Positions 8,047-15,840 are shown, numbered from the stretch's first letter. The stretch: 64,000 nucleotides of DNA from MH13 sp042140245 (GCF_042140245.1 NZ_CP159483.1:2728001-2792000); one strand, 5' to 3'. Numbers and translations: made by a program. The notes: generated by a model from the sequence alone, not told the origin.

Positions 8047-8598
8047 ATGGCTCAACGTGACCGCAATCGCGACCGCGACGAAGAGAAAAGTGAATTTGTC
8101 GACAAGCTTGTTCACATCAACCGCGTTTCAAAGACGGTGAAGGGTGGTAAGCGTTTCGGCTTTGCAGCTCTTGTTGTTGTTGGTGATCAGAAAGGCCGTG
8201 TTGGTTTCGGCCACGGCAAAGCTCGCGAAGTGCCTGAGGCAATTCGTAAAGCAACAGAATCTGCTAAGCGCGGGATGATCCGCGTGCCGCTGCGCGAAGG
8301 CCGTACCCTGCACCACGATGTCAAAGGTCGTCATGGCGCTGGCAAGGTTCTCTTGCGCGCTGCACCCGCTGGTACCGGTATTATTGCTGGTGGTCCAATG
8401 CGTGCGGTTTTCGAGACGCTCGGTATCCAAGATATTGTTGCCAAGTCGCAAGGTACGTCCAACCCTTACAACATGATCCGCGCCACTTTCGACGCGCTGC
8501 GCGAAGAAGACAGCCCGCGTTCGGTTGCTGCTCGCCGTGGTTTGAAAGTTTCGGTGCTTCAAGCACGTCGCGGTGATGTCGCCGCGGTGGATGCTTAG
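8047..8598 (+). CDS. rpsE: 30S ribosomal protein S5
   Basis: S5, 183 residues from the ATG at 8047, preceded by AAGGAT. The in-frame upstream ATG at 7999 lies in the spacer and adds unrelated residues, so it is not used. S5 affects decoding fidelity and the mRNA entry helicase. The N-terminal S5 dsRNA-binding region (KLVHINRVSKTVKGGKRF, GDQKGRVGFGHGKA) and the GTGIIAGGPMRAVFE segment are intact. Confidence 0.97.
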   Translation: MAQRDRNRDRDEEKSEFVDKLVHINRVSKTVKGGKRFGFAALVVVGDQKGRVGFGHGKAREVPEAIRKATESAKRGMIRVPLREGRTLHHDVKGRHGAGKVLLRAAPAGTGIIAGGPMRAVFETLGIQDIVAKSQGTSNPYNMIRATFDALREEDSPRSVAARRGLKVSVLQARRGDVAAVDA

Positions 8599-8628
8599 GC
8601 GCTCACCAGACAGGTAAGGATAAGATCG

Positions 8629-8820
8629 ATGGCACAATCAAAAACCATCACGGTTGAGCAAATTGGCAGCCCCATTGGGCGCCAGCCAGATCAGCGTGCA
8701 ACGCTTATCGGCCTCGGCCTGAACAAAATGCGCCGTAAACGGACGTTGGAAGACACACCTTCTGTGCGCGGTATGATCCACAAGGTGCGCCATTTGGTGC
8801 GTGTGGTTGAAGAAAACTAA
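8629..8820 (+). CDS. rpmD: 50S ribosomal protein L30
   Basis: L30, 63 residues, a short protein absent from some lineages but kept here between rpsE and rplO. The motif QIGSPIGR and the ending VRGMIHKVRHLVRV are typical. The ribosome-binding site AAGGAT lies 8-10 nt upstream of the ATG. Followed by a 101-nt spacer with a hairpin. Confidence 0.96.
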   Translation: MAQSKTITVEQIGSPIGRQPDQRATLIGLGLNKMRRKRTLEDTPSVRGMIHKVRHLVRVVEEN

Positions 8821-8829
8821 CTGAGACGG

Positions 8830-8847
8830 GGCTGCCAGTTGGCGGCC
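8830..8847 (+). other. Hairpin in the rpmD-rplO spacer
   Basis: GGCTGCC (8830-8836) pairs with GGCGGCC (8841-8847), including one G-U pair, around an AGTT loop. No T-tract follows. It lies 9 nt after the rpmD stop in a spacer of 101 nt. Confidence 0.6.
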
Positions 8848-8921
8848 TTGTTCTCGTCTGAAAGCGAGCGGTATAGGCAGGACCGATTGTCCTCCGATGC
8901 CGCGCAAGTGGAGACAAAATC

Positions 8922-9428
8922 ATGAAGCTCAATGAAATCGCCCCTATGCCAGGGTCTGCCAAAGCCAAACGTCGCGTCGGTCGCGGCATTGGTTCGGGCA
9001 AAGGCAAGAACACAGGCACTGGTGTTAAAGGCCAGAAGTCGCGTTCAGGTGTCGCCATCAAGGGTTTTGAAGGCGGCCAGATGCCGATGTATCGCCGCCT
9101 GCCTAAGCGTGGCTTCAACAATGTTTTTGCCAAGGCCTATTCAGAAGTGAACGTTGGCCGCATTCAACAGGCGGTTGATGCTGGCAAACTAGACGCCAAA
9201 GCTGCCATTGATGCTGCCGCGTTGGTTGCAAGTGGTGTTGTCACCAAGCTTGAAAAAGATGGTGTTCGCCTGCTTGGTAACGGTGAGTTGAAGGCCAAGG
9301 TTGAGATCACCGTTGCGGGCGCTTCGAAAGGCGCGATTGCTGCGGTTGAAAAGGCCGGCGGCAAGGTCCACATCGAAGAAACCAAAGAAGCTTCGGGCAA
9401 AGCCGGGGCAAGCAAAGTCGCCAAATAA
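8922..9428 (+). CDS. rplO: 50S ribosomal protein L15
   Basis: L15, 168 residues, slightly longer than the enterobacterial protein because of a lysine- and alanine-rich C-terminal tail (KEASGKAGASKVAK). The glycine-rich GRGIGSGKGKNTGTGVKGQK region and the FEGGQMPMYRRLPKRGF motif are diagnostic. GGAGA lies upstream of the ATG. Precedes secY as in nearly all bacteria. Confidence 0.97.
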   Translation: MKLNEIAPMPGSAKAKRRVGRGIGSGKGKNTGTGVKGQKSRSGVAIKGFEGGQMPMYRRLPKRGFNNVFAKAYSEVNVGRIQQAVDAGKLDAKAAIDAAALVASGVVTKLEKDGVRLLGNGELKAKVEITVAGASKGAIAAVEKAGGKVHIEETKEASGKAGASKVAK

Positions 9429-9436
9429 TCCGGATT

Positions 9437-9470
9437 GGCCCAGTTCGGCTGGGCCTCTCTTGCTCTTTTT
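9437..9470 (+). other. Hairpin between rplO and secY
   Basis: GGCCCAG (9437-9443) pairs perfectly with CTGGGCC (9449-9455) around TTCGG, followed after a pyrimidine-rich stretch by TTTTT (9466-9470). The stem is strong but the T-run is 10 nt away, so it is at best a leaky terminator. It could lower secY expression relative to the ribosomal genes (inference). Confidence 0.6.
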
Positions 9471-9525
9471 GAGCCCTGATGGATGCCTTTGATGGGCATA
9501 TGTTGGCCAAAGGAATTGAAGACGC

Positions 9526-10860
9526 ATGGCATCAGCAGCTGAGCAGCTAGCTTCAAACTTCTCTCTTAAAGCGTTCGGTAAAGCCGAAGAGCTCAAAAAG
9601 CGCATCTGGTTCACGCTGGGTGCGCTTTTGGTCTATCGGCTTGGGACTTATATCCCGATGCCTGGTATCGAACCGCAGGCTTTTGCTGCGGCGTTTGATC
9701 AGGCCGCGCAGGGCGTTGTCGGCTTGTTCAATATGTTCACCGGTGGCGCTGTAGAGCGCATGGCGGTGTTTGCGCTCGGCATCATGCCGTACATCACGGC
9801 CTCGATCATCATTCAGCTGATGACGACGGTATCGCCGAAGTTAGAGCAGCTGAAGAAAGAGGGTGAAGCCGGCCGTAAGGTTATCAATCAGTACACCCGC
9901 TATGGCACAGTGTTTCTGGCTGCGATCCAGGCATACGGTATCTCAGTTGGCCTGGAATCATCCGGTACCATCGTAACTGATCCGGGCTGGTTTTTCCGTC
10001 TAACGACTGTGATCACGCTTGTTGGCGGTACGATGTTCCTGATGTGGCTTGGTGAGCAGATCACCGCGCGCGGCGTTGGCAACGGTATCTCGCTGATCAT
10101 TTTTGCTGGTATTGTCGCCGAGCTTCCGCGCGCGTTGGCTCAGACCCTTGAGCTTGGCCGCCAGGGCGCTATCGGCACCGGTATCATTCTGACAATCATT
10201 ATTCTGGCAATTGTTGTGATTGCTTTCATTGTGTTTGTTGAGCGTGCACAACGCCGTTTGTTGATTCAGTATCCTAAGCGCCAAGTCGGCAATCGCATGA
10301 CGCAGGGCGAAAGTTCGCACCTGCCACTGAAGCTCAACACGGCTGGTGTTATCCCGCCGATCTTTGCTTCGTCTTTGCTGCTGTTACCGGCAACGCTGGC
10401 AGGCTTTTCAGATGGCACCGAGGCGACCGGCTGGATCACAACGCTGACCGCGTTGCTTGGTCATGGGCAGCCAGCCTACATGTTGCTTTATGCAGCTGGT
10501 ATTATCTTCTTCGCGTTCTTCTACACCGCGATCGTCTTCAATCCGGCCGATACCGCTGACAATTTGCGTAAGCACGGCGGGTTCATTCCTGGCATTCGTC
10601 CAGGTGAGCGGACGGCCAATTACATCGATTTCGTGCTGACGCGCATTACGGTTGCTGGTGCTGCTTACCTCACCATCGTCTGTCTCATACCCGAATTTCT
10701 CATATCCTATTCTGGCGTTCCCTTTTATTTCGGAGGTACATCGCTTCTCATCGTGGTCTCTGTGACCATGGATACCGTTCAACAGGTGCAAGGGCATTTG
10801 CTGGCGCACCAGTATGAGGGGCTTGTGAAGAAGTCGAAACTCCGGGGGAAACGTAGATGA
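9526..10860 (+). CDS. secY: Protein translocase subunit SecY
   Basis: Channel-forming subunit of the Sec translocon in the inner membrane, 444 residues, with ten predicted membrane segments. The plug region and helix 2 (FNMFTGGAVERMAVFALGIMPYI, split around residue 75), the cytoplasmic RAQRRLLIQYPKR loop and the late FNPADTADNLRKHGGFIPGIRPG loop that contacts SecA and the ribosome are all present. The stop overlaps adk by 4 nt. The partner secG is also in this window at 41091. Confidence 0.98.
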   Translation: MASAAEQLASNFSLKAFGKAEELKKRIWFTLGALLVYRLGTYIPMPGIEPQAFAAAFDQAAQGVVGLFNMFTGGAVERMAVFALGIMPYITASIIIQLMTTVSPKLEQLKKEGEAGRKVINQYTRYGTVFLAAIQAYGISVGLESSGTIVTDPGWFFRLTTVITLVGGTMFLMWLGEQITARGVGNGISLIIFAGIVAELPRALAQTLELGRQGAIGTGIILTIIILAIVVIAFIVFVERAQRRLLIQYPKRQVGNRMTQGESSHLPLKLNTAGVIPPIFASSLLLLPATLAGFSDGTEATGWITTLTALLGHGQPAYMLLYAAGIIFFAFFYTAIVFNPADTADNLRKHGGFIPGIRPGERTANYIDFVLTRITVAGAAYLTIVCLIPEFLISYSGVPFYFGGTSLLIVVSVTMDTVQQVQGHLLAHQYEGLVKKSKLRGKRR

Positions 10861-11441
10861 GATTGATCCTTCTTGGACCGCCAGGCGCGGGGAAGGGAAC
10901 GCAGGCCGCACGGCTTGTTGAGACATATGGCATAGTTCAGCTGTCTACAGGCGACATGCTTCGCGCTGCAGTTGCTGCGGGCACTGAAACAGGTCTCAAA
11001 GCCAAGGCTGTGATGGAAGCAGGCGATCTGGTCTCTGATGAGATCGTCAACCAAATTGTTTCTGATCGGATTTCTGAACCGGACTGTGCTCGGGGGTTCA
11101 TCCTCGATGGTTATCCGCGCACATTGGCGCAAGCGGATGCGGTTGAAGAGATGATGCAACGTAAGGGTCGGCGACTGGACGCTGTTGTTGAGCTGGTCGT
11201 CGATGATCGAGCTTTGGTTGGCCGGATCGTTAAGCGCGCTGAGGATGCCAAGGCCGCAGGTCAGCCAGTGCGCAAGGACGACACGCCTGAGGTCTTCGAT
11301 GAACGTTTGCGTGCTTACTACAAAAGCACCGCTCCGCTGACTGGCTACTACTATGCCAAAGGCAATCTCAAAACGATCGATGGCATGGCATCCATTGATG
11401 AGGTTACTGCGGAGATTAATGCGGTTCTGAAGGCGCTGTAG
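10857..11441 (+). CDS. adk: Adenylate kinase
   Basis: Converts AMP and ATP to two ADP in the cytoplasm. 194 residues; the P-loop GPPGAGKGTQ is at 7-16, followed by the STGDMLR AMP-binding motif and FILDGYPRT. The LID is the short form (no Cys4 zinc site), which explains the length below the 214 residues of the long form. ATGA overlap with secY indicates coupling, the usual alphaproteobacterial arrangement. Confidence 0.97.
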   Translation: MRLILLGPPGAGKGTQAARLVETYGIVQLSTGDMLRAAVAAGTETGLKAKAVMEAGDLVSDEIVNQIVSDRISEPDCARGFILDGYPRTLAQADAVEEMMQRKGRRLDAVVELVVDDRALVGRIVKRAEDAKAAGQPVRKDDTPEVFDERLRAYYKSTAPLTGYYYAKGNLKTIDGMASIDEVTAEINAVLKAL

Positions 11442-11526
11442 AGTTCAGGCAGCACTTTTTTATGCTGAAAAGTGTGAGGCGCCTTATGCTGATGCCTCTT
11501 TCAGTCGCGAAAGAGCGGCGTAACTG

Positions 11527-11555
11527 TTGACAAATGGTCAATCAGGCAATACGCG
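11527..11555 (+). promoter_or_regulatory. Candidate promoter for the rpsM-rplQ operon
   Basis: A perfect -35 TTGACA (11527-11532) is followed after 17 nt by TACGCG (11550-11555), a poor match to TATAAT. Position in the 293-nt adk-rpsM gap supports an internal promoter for the alpha operon, but the -10 is weak and this is a suggestion only. The same gap also holds a CACTTTT/AAAAGTG hairpin (11453-11474) soon after adk. Confidence 0.35.
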
Positions 11556-11611
11556 CATGGCTCTTCCCGACAAACCATTCGGTTGCGCCTTGTGGGCGAG
11601 CTGATTGTTTT

Positions 11612-11719
11612 ATGAAGAAACCGCATGGGCCGGCCTCCACCGGACGCGGTTGTACCCATTGTGGGAAACCCTTTGCGAAGGGTCAGTATGGGCACAGTCT
11701 TTTCGTCTGTGCCCCGTAA
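11612..11719 (+). CDS. Possible 35-residue Cys/His leader peptide
   Basis: A short frame whose stop lies 15 nt before rpsM. Residues 14-33 read CTHCGKPFAKGQYGHSLFVC, giving a C-x2-C-x10-H-x4-C spacing that resembles a small zinc-binding knuckle. The same frame stays open upstream to an ATG at 11534. No good ribosome-binding site precedes either ATG, and the 3' part coincides with a strong RNA fold, so the coding reading may be coincidental. I do not recognise a family. Confidence 0.3.
   Translation: MKKPHGPASTGRGCTHCGKPFAKGQYGHSLFVCAP
11651..11696 (+). promoter_or_regulatory. Structured leader upstream of rpsM
   Basis: An outer stem TGTACCCAT/ATGGGCACA (11651-11659 with 11688-11696, one A-C mismatch) encloses the perfect hairpin ACCCTT-TGCG-AAGGGT (11668-11683). 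An alternative small hairpin CCCA-TTG-TGGG competes with the outer stem, which could form a switch. The location just before the alpha operon suggests ribosomal-protein autoregulation, as S4 does in enterobacteria, but this is inference. Confidence 0.45.
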
Positions 11720-11734
11720 GATGGAGATGGTGGT

Positions 11735-12103
11735 ATGGCCCGCATTGCAGGCGTCAACATTCCTACGAATAAACGCGCGATCATCGCGCTCCAATACATT
11801 CATGGTATCGGTGCAGCGAAGGCTGCGGAGATCATCGAAAAAGCTGGCATTGACCCCAGCAAAAGGGTCAACGAGTTGGCCGATTCAGATGTGATCCAGG
11901 TACGTGAGATCATCGACCGCGACTACATGGTCGAAGGTGATCTTCGCCGTCAGACGAGCATGAACATCAAACGCTTGATGGATTTGGGCTGCTATCGTGG
12001 CCTGCGTCATCGTCGTGGATTGCCAGTGCGCGGTCAACGCACACACACCAACGCTCGTACCCGCAAGGGTCCTGCGAAGGCGATTGCTGGCAAGAAGAAG
12101 TAA
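11735..12103 (+). CDS. rpsM: 30S ribosomal protein S13
   Basis: S13, 122 residues, contacts P-site tRNA and forms bridges to the large subunit. It starts MARIAGVNIPTNKR and has the helix-hairpin-helix YIHGIGAAKA segment and the conserved GLRHRRGLPVRGQRTHTNAR ending. GGAGATGGT precedes the ATG. As in other alphaproteobacteria, rpsD is not part of this operon. Confidence 0.97.
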   Translation: MARIAGVNIPTNKRAIIALQYIHGIGAAKAAEIIEKAGIDPSKRVNELADSDVIQVREIIDRDYMVEGDLRRQTSMNIKRLMDLGCYRGLRHRRGLPVRGQRTHTNARTRKGPAKAIAGKKK

Positions 12104-12108
12104 GAGGT

Positions 12109-12190
12109 GGCGCGACTTGGTCGCGCCTAACCTTCGGTGGAGCCAACCGGGCTTTCACGGTCGCCATGTGGGCGCCGGGCAACGGTTGGC
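12109..12190 (+). other. Two stem-loops in the rpsM-rpsK spacer
   Basis: A perfect 8-bp hairpin GGCGCGAC-TTG-GTCGCGCC (12109-12127) is followed by long-range arms GCCAACCG (12142-12149) and CGGTTGGC (12183-12190). Neither is followed by a T-tract. Together they fill most of the 111-nt gap upstream of rpsK, leaving the AAGGA ribosome-binding site free. Confidence 0.6.
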
Positions 12191-12214
12191 GATGAGATCG
12201 ACATAAGGACCAAA

Positions 12215-12604
12215 ATGGCTAAAGAAGCTGGACGCGTTCGCCGCCGCGAGCGCAAGAACATCACTTCAGGCGTGGCGCATGTGCGTTCGTCTTTTAACAA
12301 CACCATGATCACCATCACCGATGTACAGGGCAACGCGATTTCCTGGTCATCGTGCGGAACGATGGGATTCAAAGGATCGCGTAAATCTACCCCTTATGCA
12401 GCTCAAGTTGCAGCTGAAGATGCTGCCAAAAAGGCATCGGAGCATGGCGTAAAGACGCTGGAAGTTGAAGTCTCTGGTCCAGGTTCGGGCCGTGAGTCGG
12501 CCCTGCGCGCGCTCCAAGCTGCTGGGTTTACGATCACGTCCATTCGCGATGTGACGCCGATCCCGCACAATGGTTGTCGTCCGCCGAAACGGCGCCGGGT
12601 GTAA
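12215..12604 (+). CDS. rpsK: 30S ribosomal protein S11
   Basis: S11, 129 residues from the ATG at 12215; an in-frame start at 12137 lies in the structured spacer and adds non-family residues. S11 sits on the platform near the mRNA exit. The motifs HVRSSFNNTMITITD, FKGSRKSTPYAAQ and TPIPHNGCRPPKRRRV are canonical. AAGGA lies 8 nt upstream. Confidence 0.97.
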   Translation: MAKEAGRVRRRERKNITSGVAHVRSSFNNTMITITDVQGNAISWSSCGTMGFKGSRKSTPYAAQVAAEDAAKKASEHGVKTLEVEVSGPGSGRESALRALQAAGFTITSIRDVTPIPHNGCRPPKRRRV

Positions 12605-12716
12605 GAGGCCAACGCCTCGACATCATCACTGGCTTGGTGAACCGGGTGGCGGCACCCAAATCCAAGCTTTCCCTTCAGGCGCATAGTTGGTCACCCAAAC
12701 CAACTGTTGGATGCGC
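12605..12716 (+). other. Three hairpins in the rpsK-rpoA spacer
   Basis: GAGGC-CAAC-GCCTC (12605-12618) starts directly after the rpsK stop; GGGTG-GCGG-CACCC lies at 12644-12657; and AGTTGGT/ACCAACT (12685-12691 with 12699-12705) is extended by GCGCAT/ATGCGC (12679-12684 with 12711-12716) across a 5-nt bulge. The last ends 21 nt before the rpoA ATG. A post-transcriptional role in setting rpoA level is inference. Confidence 0.6.
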
Positions 12717-12737
12717 AAGACCCAAAGGGGTGCACCC

Positions 12738-13754
12738 ATGATCCATAAGAATTGGCAGAACCTGATTAAACCAAGCAAACTTGAAGTGAAGACCAGCGAA
12801 GACGGTCGGATCGCCCAAGTGATTGCTGAACCGCTTGAGCGTGGCTATGGCCTAACGCTTGGCAATGCTCTGCGCCGTATTCTGCTGTCGTCCATTCAGG
12901 GCGCATCGGTTACTGGCATGCAGATCGACGGCGTGCTGCACGAGTTTTCCTCTATCCCTGGTGTGCGTGAAGACGTCACGGACATCGTGCTGAACGTTAA
13001 AGAGATAGCTTTGCGCATGGAAGGCGAAGGCCCCAAGCGCATGATTGTTCGCAAGCAAGGCCCTGGTATCGTCACAGCTGGAGATATCCAGACGGTTGGC
13101 GATGTTGAAATCCTCAACCCAGACCATGTTCTCTGCACCCTCGATGAAGACTCTGAAGTCCGCATTGAGTTCACGGTGAACACCGGCAAAGGCTATGTGG
13201 AAGCTGAGCGTAATCGCCCGGACGATGCTCCGATTGGCTTGGTGCCCGTCGACGCTCTGTTCTCGCCGGTCAAGCGCGTGGCCTACAAGGTGGAAAACAC
13301 CCGTGAAGGTCAGATCCTCGACTATGATAAGCTAACGCTGGATATCGAGACAAACGGTGCGGTGACTGCTGAAGACGCGATCGCTTACGCTGCGCGTATC
13401 CTTCAGGACCAGCTCCAGATCTTTGTGAACTTCGAAGAGCCTGAGAAAGAGCAGGTCGAGGAAGAGCTGCCTGATTTCCCATTCTCACCAGAGCTTCTCA
13501 AGAAGGTCGACGAGTTGGAGCTTTCAGTGCGTTCGGCCAACTGCTTGAAGAACGACAACATCGTTTACATCGGCGATCTGATCCAGAAAACCGAAGCAGA
13601 GATGCTTCGTACGCCGAACTTTGGTCGCAAGTCGCTGAATGAAATCAAAGAAGTGCTCGCTTCGATGGGTCTGCATTTGGGCATGGATGTGCCCAATTGG
13701 CCGCCTGAAAACATCGACGAGCTTTCTAAGCGTTATGAGGAACACCAGGTCTAA
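12738..13754 (+). CDS. rpoA: RNA polymerase alpha subunit
   Basis: Alpha subunit, 338 residues from the ATG at 12738, which has AAGGGG upstream; the in-frame ATG at 12687 adds unrelated sequence. The N-terminal domain (about 1-230) carries the dimerisation motif GYGLTLGNALRRILLSS. After an acidic linker, the C-terminal domain (about 255-330) has the helix-hairpin-helix regions LSVRSANCLKND and RTPNFGRKSLNEIKEVLASMGLHLGM that contact UP elements and activators. Confidence 0.98.
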   Translation: MIHKNWQNLIKPSKLEVKTSEDGRIAQVIAEPLERGYGLTLGNALRRILLSSIQGASVTGMQIDGVLHEFSSIPGVREDVTDIVLNVKEIALRMEGEGPKRMIVRKQGPGIVTAGDIQTVGDVEILNPDHVLCTLDEDSEVRIEFTVNTGKGYVEAERNRPDDAPIGLVPVDALFSPVKRVAYKVENTREGQILDYDKLTLDIETNGAVTAEDAIAYAARILQDQLQIFVNFEEPEKEQVEEELPDFPFSPELLKKVDELELSVRSANCLKNDNIVYIGDLIQKTEAEMLRTPNFGRKSLNEIKEVLASMGLHLGMDVPNWPPENIDELSKRYEEHQV

Positions 13755-13782
13755 CGACCTCGGTTAAAAAAGGAGAAGGGCC

Positions 13783-14211
13783 ATGCGCCACGGTAAATCA
13801 GGCCGCAAGCTCAACCGCACATCGAGCCATCGCAAAGCGATGTTCGCCAATATGGCAGCATCGCTGATCACCCACGAGCAAATCAAAACAACGTTGCCGA
13901 AAGCCAAAGAGCTCAAGCCCATCGTCGATAAGCTCGTCACACTCGCCAAGCGTGGCGACCTGCACGCGCGTCGTCAGGCGCTTAGCCAGGTTCGCGACGA
14001 AGCTGCCGTGCGCAAGCTGTTTGGGGTTTTGGGAGAGCGTTATTCCGAGCGTCCAGGGGGTTACACGCGTGTGCTCAAAGCTGGTTTCCGTTTCGGTGAC
14101 AATGCACCGGTTGCGATCATTGAATTGGTTGACCGCGATGTAGAGGCCAAAGGTGCGGAAGATCGCGCGCGCGTTGAAGCTGAAGAAGAAGCTGAAACAG
14201 TCGCAGCATAG
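13783..14211 (+). CDS. rplQ: 50S ribosomal protein L17
   Basis: L17, 142 residues. It starts MRHGKSGRKLNRTSSHRKAM, the family signature, with ITHEQIKTTLPKAKELKP following. The last 25 residues form an acidic alanine- and glutamate-rich tail typical of alphaproteobacterial L17. It is the last gene of the cluster, with an AGGAG ribosome-binding site and a strong terminator 27 nt after the stop. Confidence 0.97.
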   Translation: MRHGKSGRKLNRTSSHRKAMFANMAASLITHEQIKTTLPKAKELKPIVDKLVTLAKRGDLHARRQALSQVRDEAAVRKLFGVLGERYSERPGGYTRVLKAGFRFGDNAPVAIIELVDRDVEAKGAEDRARVEAEEEAETVAA

Positions 14212-14238
14212 TGAACGGCCATCATTGGCAATAGAATG

Positions 14239-14268
14239 AAGGGCGGCCTTGGAGCCGCCCTTCTTTTT
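14239..14268 (+). terminator. Terminator of the ribosomal supercluster
   Basis: AAGGGCGGC (14239-14247) pairs perfectly with GCCGCCCTT (14254-14262) around CTTGGA, followed by CTTTTT. Textbook intrinsic terminator just after rplQ. Confidence 0.92.
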
Positions 14269-14322
14269 GCCTAGATTTGTGCTCCGTGAGCGCGGTGAGT
14301 CGAGATGTTTAAGGAGACCAGA

Positions 14323-15828
14323 ATGGGTGCGATCCGCAGGTTGGCCGTCGTTGCGCTCGTGGCTGGTATCGCGCACGCGATGCCTGCTCAGGCGCAGAGT
14401 GATTTGCCAGAGCGGCTGCTTGATCTGTTCATCAACAATGCACCGGTTTTGCTGGAAGAGTTGAACGAGGGGCAGGGTGAACCGACGCAACTGACTCGTG
14501 AAGCACCGCAAAGTCTTCAGCAGGTGCAACTGTCCTTCGCACCGGTTGTGGATTTGGCCGCTCCTGCCGTGGTGAATGTTTATGCAACTCGTATGGAGCA
14601 AGTGCGCGATCCATTTGCGCAAATGGATCCGTTCTTTCGCCGCTTCTTTGGCGACCAGATGCGGCCTCGTCCGCGTGAGCGGATGGCGTCCTCCCTCGGT
14701 TCCGGTGTGATCGTTGACAGTTCAGGGCTCATTGTCACCAACAATCATGTCATCGAACAAGCAACAGATGTTCGCGTTTCCTTGTCGGACCGCCGAGAGT
14801 TTGCCGCTGATATTCTCATCCGGGATGAACGTACCGATCTTGCTGTGCTTCAGGTTCGTGACTTGGACGAACCACTACCTGCGCTGTCCATTGGTGTGTC
14901 TGACGATCTGGATGTCGGTGACGTGGTGCTCGCGATTGGCAATCCGTTCGGTGTCGGTCAAACGGTAACCCAGGGTATCGTATCGGCGCTTGCTCGTACG
15001 CAAGTTGGGGTGACGGATTTTCAATTCTTCATTCAGACCGATGCAGCCATCAACCCGGGCAATTCCGGTGGCGCCCTCGTTGACTTGTCCGGGCGCTTGG
15101 TCGGTATCAACACAGCAATTTTTTCTCGATCTGGTGGTTCGAACGGCATTGGCTTTGCGATCCCAACGGAGATGGTGAATGTTGTGCTTGGTGAAGCAGC
15201 CAGCGGGGCATCCTTTGTTGCGCGCCCTTATCTTGGGGCTGAAGTGCAGGCTGTGACATCTGCCATCGCTCAGAGCCTCGGTATGCGCCGCCCACGTGGT
15301 GTGCTGGTGGCTGATCTCGTGCGCGGCAGTCCAGCGGATCAAGCTGGTTTGCGGCGTGGTGACGTTGTGGTGTCGATCGATGGCGCGCAGATCGAAGACC
15401 CCGATGCGTTTGCCTACCGCTTTGCGACTAAAGGTATTGGCGGGACGACCAGTGTTAGGGTCATCCGTGATGGCCGCCGCCGCGATCTCACGATTTTTCT
15501 GGTGGGGCCGCCCGAAACCGTGCCGCGTGATCTGCGTTTGATTGAGGGACGTTCACCTTTTTCAGGCGTTGAAGTGCTGAACCTTTCACCTGCTGTTGCG
15601 CAGGAGTTTGGCTTTGATCAAACCGAAGGTGTCATGATCGTTTCAGTGCAACCGCGGTCTATCGCCAACCAGGTTGGTTTTCGTGAGGGCGACATGATCA
15701 TGCAAGTGAATGACCGTCGCGTTGGCAACACGTTCGACCTTGAGCAGATCGCGTCTGCCCAAAACCGTGCCTGGCAGATTGTTTTTGAGCGGGATGGGCG
15801 CATTCGTTCCGCTATGTTGCGGTTCTAG
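14323..15828 (+). CDS. Periplasmic serine protease, DegP/DegQ (HtrA) family
   Basis: HtrA-type protease and chaperone that degrades misfolded envelope proteins. The ATG at 14323 is chosen because AAGGAG lies at the right distance before it; an ATG at 14305 would start upstream of that site. 501 residues: signal peptide ending AQA-QS (about residue 25), trypsin-like domain with TNNHVIE (His), RTDLAVL (Asp) and NPGNSGGAL (Ser), then two PDZ domains (about 285-375 and 410-495). The length fits the two-PDZ DegP/DegQ group. It stands alone between the ribosomal terminator and rarA. Confidence 0.93.
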   Translation: MGAIRRLAVVALVAGIAHAMPAQAQSDLPERLLDLFINNAPVLLEELNEGQGEPTQLTREAPQSLQQVQLSFAPVVDLAAPAVVNVYATRMEQVRDPFAQMDPFFRRFFGDQMRPRPRERMASSLGSGVIVDSSGLIVTNNHVIEQATDVRVSLSDRREFAADILIRDERTDLAVLQVRDLDEPLPALSIGVSDDLDVGDVVLAIGNPFGVGQTVTQGIVSALARTQVGVTDFQFFIQTDAAINPGNSGGALVDLSGRLVGINTAIFSRSGGSNGIGFAIPTEMVNVVLGEAASGASFVARPYLGAEVQAVTSAIAQSLGMRRPRGVLVADLVRGSPADQAGLRRGDVVVSIDGAQIEDPDAFAYRFATKGIGGTTSVRVIRDGRRRDLTIFLVGPPETVPRDLRLIEGRSPFSGVEVLNLSPAVAQEFGFDQTEGVMIVSVQPRSIANQVGFREGDMIMQVNDRRVGNTFDLEQIASAQNRAWQIVFERDGRIRSAMLRF

Positions 15829-15840
15829 GCTTATGTCACG

